Shown here in pieces: positions 5,892-6,941 of a DNA stretch of 6,941 bases. How positions within the stretch are numbered: position 1 is the first letter of the stretch; every line of letters begins with the position of its first letter. Source of the DNA: an uncultured Actinomycetes bacterium (GTDB taxonomy: Bacteria; Actinomycetota; Actinomycetes; Nanopelagicales; Nanopelagicaceae); NCBI GenBank assembly GCA_903893085.1, contig CAITKS010000042.1, positions 1-6,941 of the forward strand. Direction: 5' to 3'. Made by a program: the position numbers and the translations under genes. The notes below the pieces were generated by a model. It was given only the letters and a program-made list of their open reading frames with translations. It made no database searches and had not been told where the DNA came from.

Positions 5892-6878
5892 TTACTTAAG
5901 CGAAGCAACGCCCATTTCGCAAGCAATTGATGAGGCAAGTCCATCATTTGCTGTTGCAAGATCTGGGTGGCGTACGCCGGTCTTAATTGAACCAACCCAT
6001 GCGGTTAACTCGTTGATGTAAGCCTGTTCGAAACGGCCCATCCAGTTTTCATAAAGTTTGCCGTGGGTACGTGGTGGCAAGTTGAAATCATAGGAAATTG
6101 AAAGGCCTCCTAGGTTATCGATTTCAAGCGAACCATTTTCCATCAGAGCTTCCATACGAACTTCGTAACCATATGTGCCGTTAGCTGCAATATCTACAGT
6201 CATCAAGACACCTGATTCGGTGTGTGCCAATACAGTCAGCGGATCTTGCAGTTGATCGTTAGCGAATTTAGTGCGCTTCATCGCAACTGTTGACATAGAA
6301 ACAAATTCTTCGCCAAGTAACCAACGTGCAATATCAACTTCGTGAACAGCAACATTTGTTAACAACATGGCCGTGGTGGCTGTTGGAGAACTTACGTTAC
6401 GAGAGATACAACGAAGATGAAGAACTTTGCCGTACTTGCCTGATTCAATTTCTTTCTTCATTTCTATGTAGCTTGGATCAAAGCGACGCATGAAACCTAA
6501 TGTGATATTGAGATTTGAGGCATTAGCTAAATCAGCGACCTTTTTGGCATCTGCCGACTTTGGAGCAAGCGGCTTTTCGCAAAGGGTGTGTTTGCCCGCA
6601 TTGATACTCAAAGTTAAATGTTCTGGGTGCAATCCATCAGGTGAGCAGATGATTACGGCATCAACGTTTGCATCGCTAACGAGCGCTTCAACCGATGAAT
6701 GTTGGTTGATTGTTTGTCCTGATTTAGCGCTGAGCTCTTTGGCGAGTGAATCCATGCGTGGTCCATCGAGATCAAAGAGAGCGGTAACGGTTGCGCCGTT
6801 TACGTGTTCAGTTAGGTAACGCGCATGTCCTGCGCCCATGATTCCAACACCGATGATTCCTACGCGTAGATCAGACAC
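5892..6878 (-). CDS. Gfo/Idh/MocA oxidoreductase, myo-inositol 2-dehydrogenase-like
   Basis: A 328-residue NAD(P)-dependent dehydrogenase with an N-terminal Rossmann domain (about 4-125) and a C-terminal alpha/beta domain (about 130-328), the normal family size. Seen: G-V-G-I-M-G at 10-15; S-P-D-G-L-H-P-E-H at 79-87; C-E-K-P-L-A at 100-105 with Lys102 the family's catalytic lysine; G-F-M-R-R-F-D at 128-134, typical of inositol dehydrogenases; V-H-E-V-D-I-A-R-W-L-L-G-E at 178-190 with His179; and a Y-G-Y-E-V-R-M-E strand at 236-243. Inositol dehydrogenases normally have an Asp four residues before the catalytic His (Asp172 and His176 in Bacillus subtilis IolG); here residue 175 is Asn. The GTG start at 6878 is fixed by AGGGAG five bases upstream. 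The gene probably belongs to a minus-strand operon with the gene cut by the right edge, 20 bp upstream. The likely role is oxidation of myo-inositol or another sugar/polyol, or an altered activity given Asn175. No iol cluster gene is visible to confirm this. Confidence 0.88.
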   Translation of the reverse strand: MSDLRVGIIGVGIMGAGHARYLTEHVNGATVTALFDLDGPRMDSLAKELSAKSGQTINQHSSVEALVSDANVDAVIICSPDGLHPEHLTLSINAGKHTLCEKPLAPKSADAKKVADLANASNLNITLGFMRRFDPSYIEMKKEIESGKYGKVLHLRCISRNVSSPTATTAMLLTNVAVHEVDIARWLLGEEFVSMSTVAMKRTKFANDQLQDPLTVLAHTESGVLMTVDIAANGTYGYEVRMEALMENGSLEIDNLGGLSISYDFNLPPRTHGKLYENWMGRFEQAYINELTAWVGSIKTGVRHPDLATANDGLASSIACEMGVASLK

Positions 6879-6883
6879 TTTTA

Positions 6884-6889
6884 CTCCCT
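6884..6889 (-). promoter_or_regulatory. Ribosome binding site of the MocA-type gene
   Basis: On the minus strand AGGGAG is followed by five bases and the GTG start. This strong site contrasts with the leaderless-looking starts elsewhere in the window and suits an internal gene of an operon. Confidence 0.75.
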
Positions 6890-6898
6890 ATTTGTTGG

Positions 6899-6941
6899 TT
6901 ATTTGGCTTGTAAATTAGCTAAAGCTGGTGCGACAACGTTA
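6899..6941 (-). CDS. C-terminal end of an upstream gene (partial)
   Basis: Read on the minus strand from the right edge, one frame encodes N-V-V-A-P-A-L-A-N-L-Q-A-K and then TAA (6901-6899), ending 20 bp before the start of the MocA-type gene. The other two frames hit stops. The spacing and the lack of a terminator fit an operon with that gene. Thirteen residues are too few to name a family, and the frame choice rests on spacing alone. Confidence 0.45.
   Translation of the reverse strand, partial: NVVAPALANLQAK

Overview
The window looks like chromosomal DNA from a compact, moderately AT-rich actinobacterium. A freshwater Nanopelagicales (acI-type) relative would fit, but that placement is inference. 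The support is an adrenodoxin-reductase-type FprA, frequent GTG and TTG starts, a tRNA gene without an encoded CCA, very short intergenic gaps, and several starts that look leaderless (a TANNNT -10 box six bases before the start codon). No transposase, integrase, CRISPR array or phage gene was seen. No stretch over 300 bases lacks a gene.

Left part (1-1452): an NADPH-ferredoxin reductase gene (fprA-like) is followed after 24 bp by tRNA-Arg(ACG), which has its own candidate promoter. A strong intrinsic terminator ends this unit and also encodes the last codons of the convergent gene.

Middle part (1430-5113): a choline-kinase/aminoglycoside-phosphotransferase-like gene (minus) is divergent from a large FAD/folate enzyme of the dimethylglycine/sarcosine dehydrogenase type (plus). 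The flavoenzyme overlaps (ATGA) a small ABM-domain protein. The two divergent genes appear to be driven by one symmetric promoter: the two -10 boxes share a TA dinucleotide, and each start codon begins exactly 11.5 bases from its centre, so both mRNAs would be leaderless. The pairing suggests a link to choline, betaine or other methylamine metabolism: the dehydrogenase would demethylate an N-methylglycine and pass the one-carbon unit to tetrahydrofolate, while the kinase would phosphorylate an amino-alcohol or related substrate. Substrates are not proven by sequence.

Right part (5111-6941): a classical short-chain dehydrogenase/reductase with another leaderless-type promoter converges, with an 11 bp gap, on a Gfo/Idh/MocA oxidoreductase resembling myo-inositol 2-dehydrogenase. 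The latter has Asn where the catalytic Asp is expected. The C-terminal end of a probable upstream operon partner is cut by the right edge. Apart from the promoter architecture and the two active-site substitutions, the genes are ordinary metabolic ones; I saw no clear evidence of a wholly new system.
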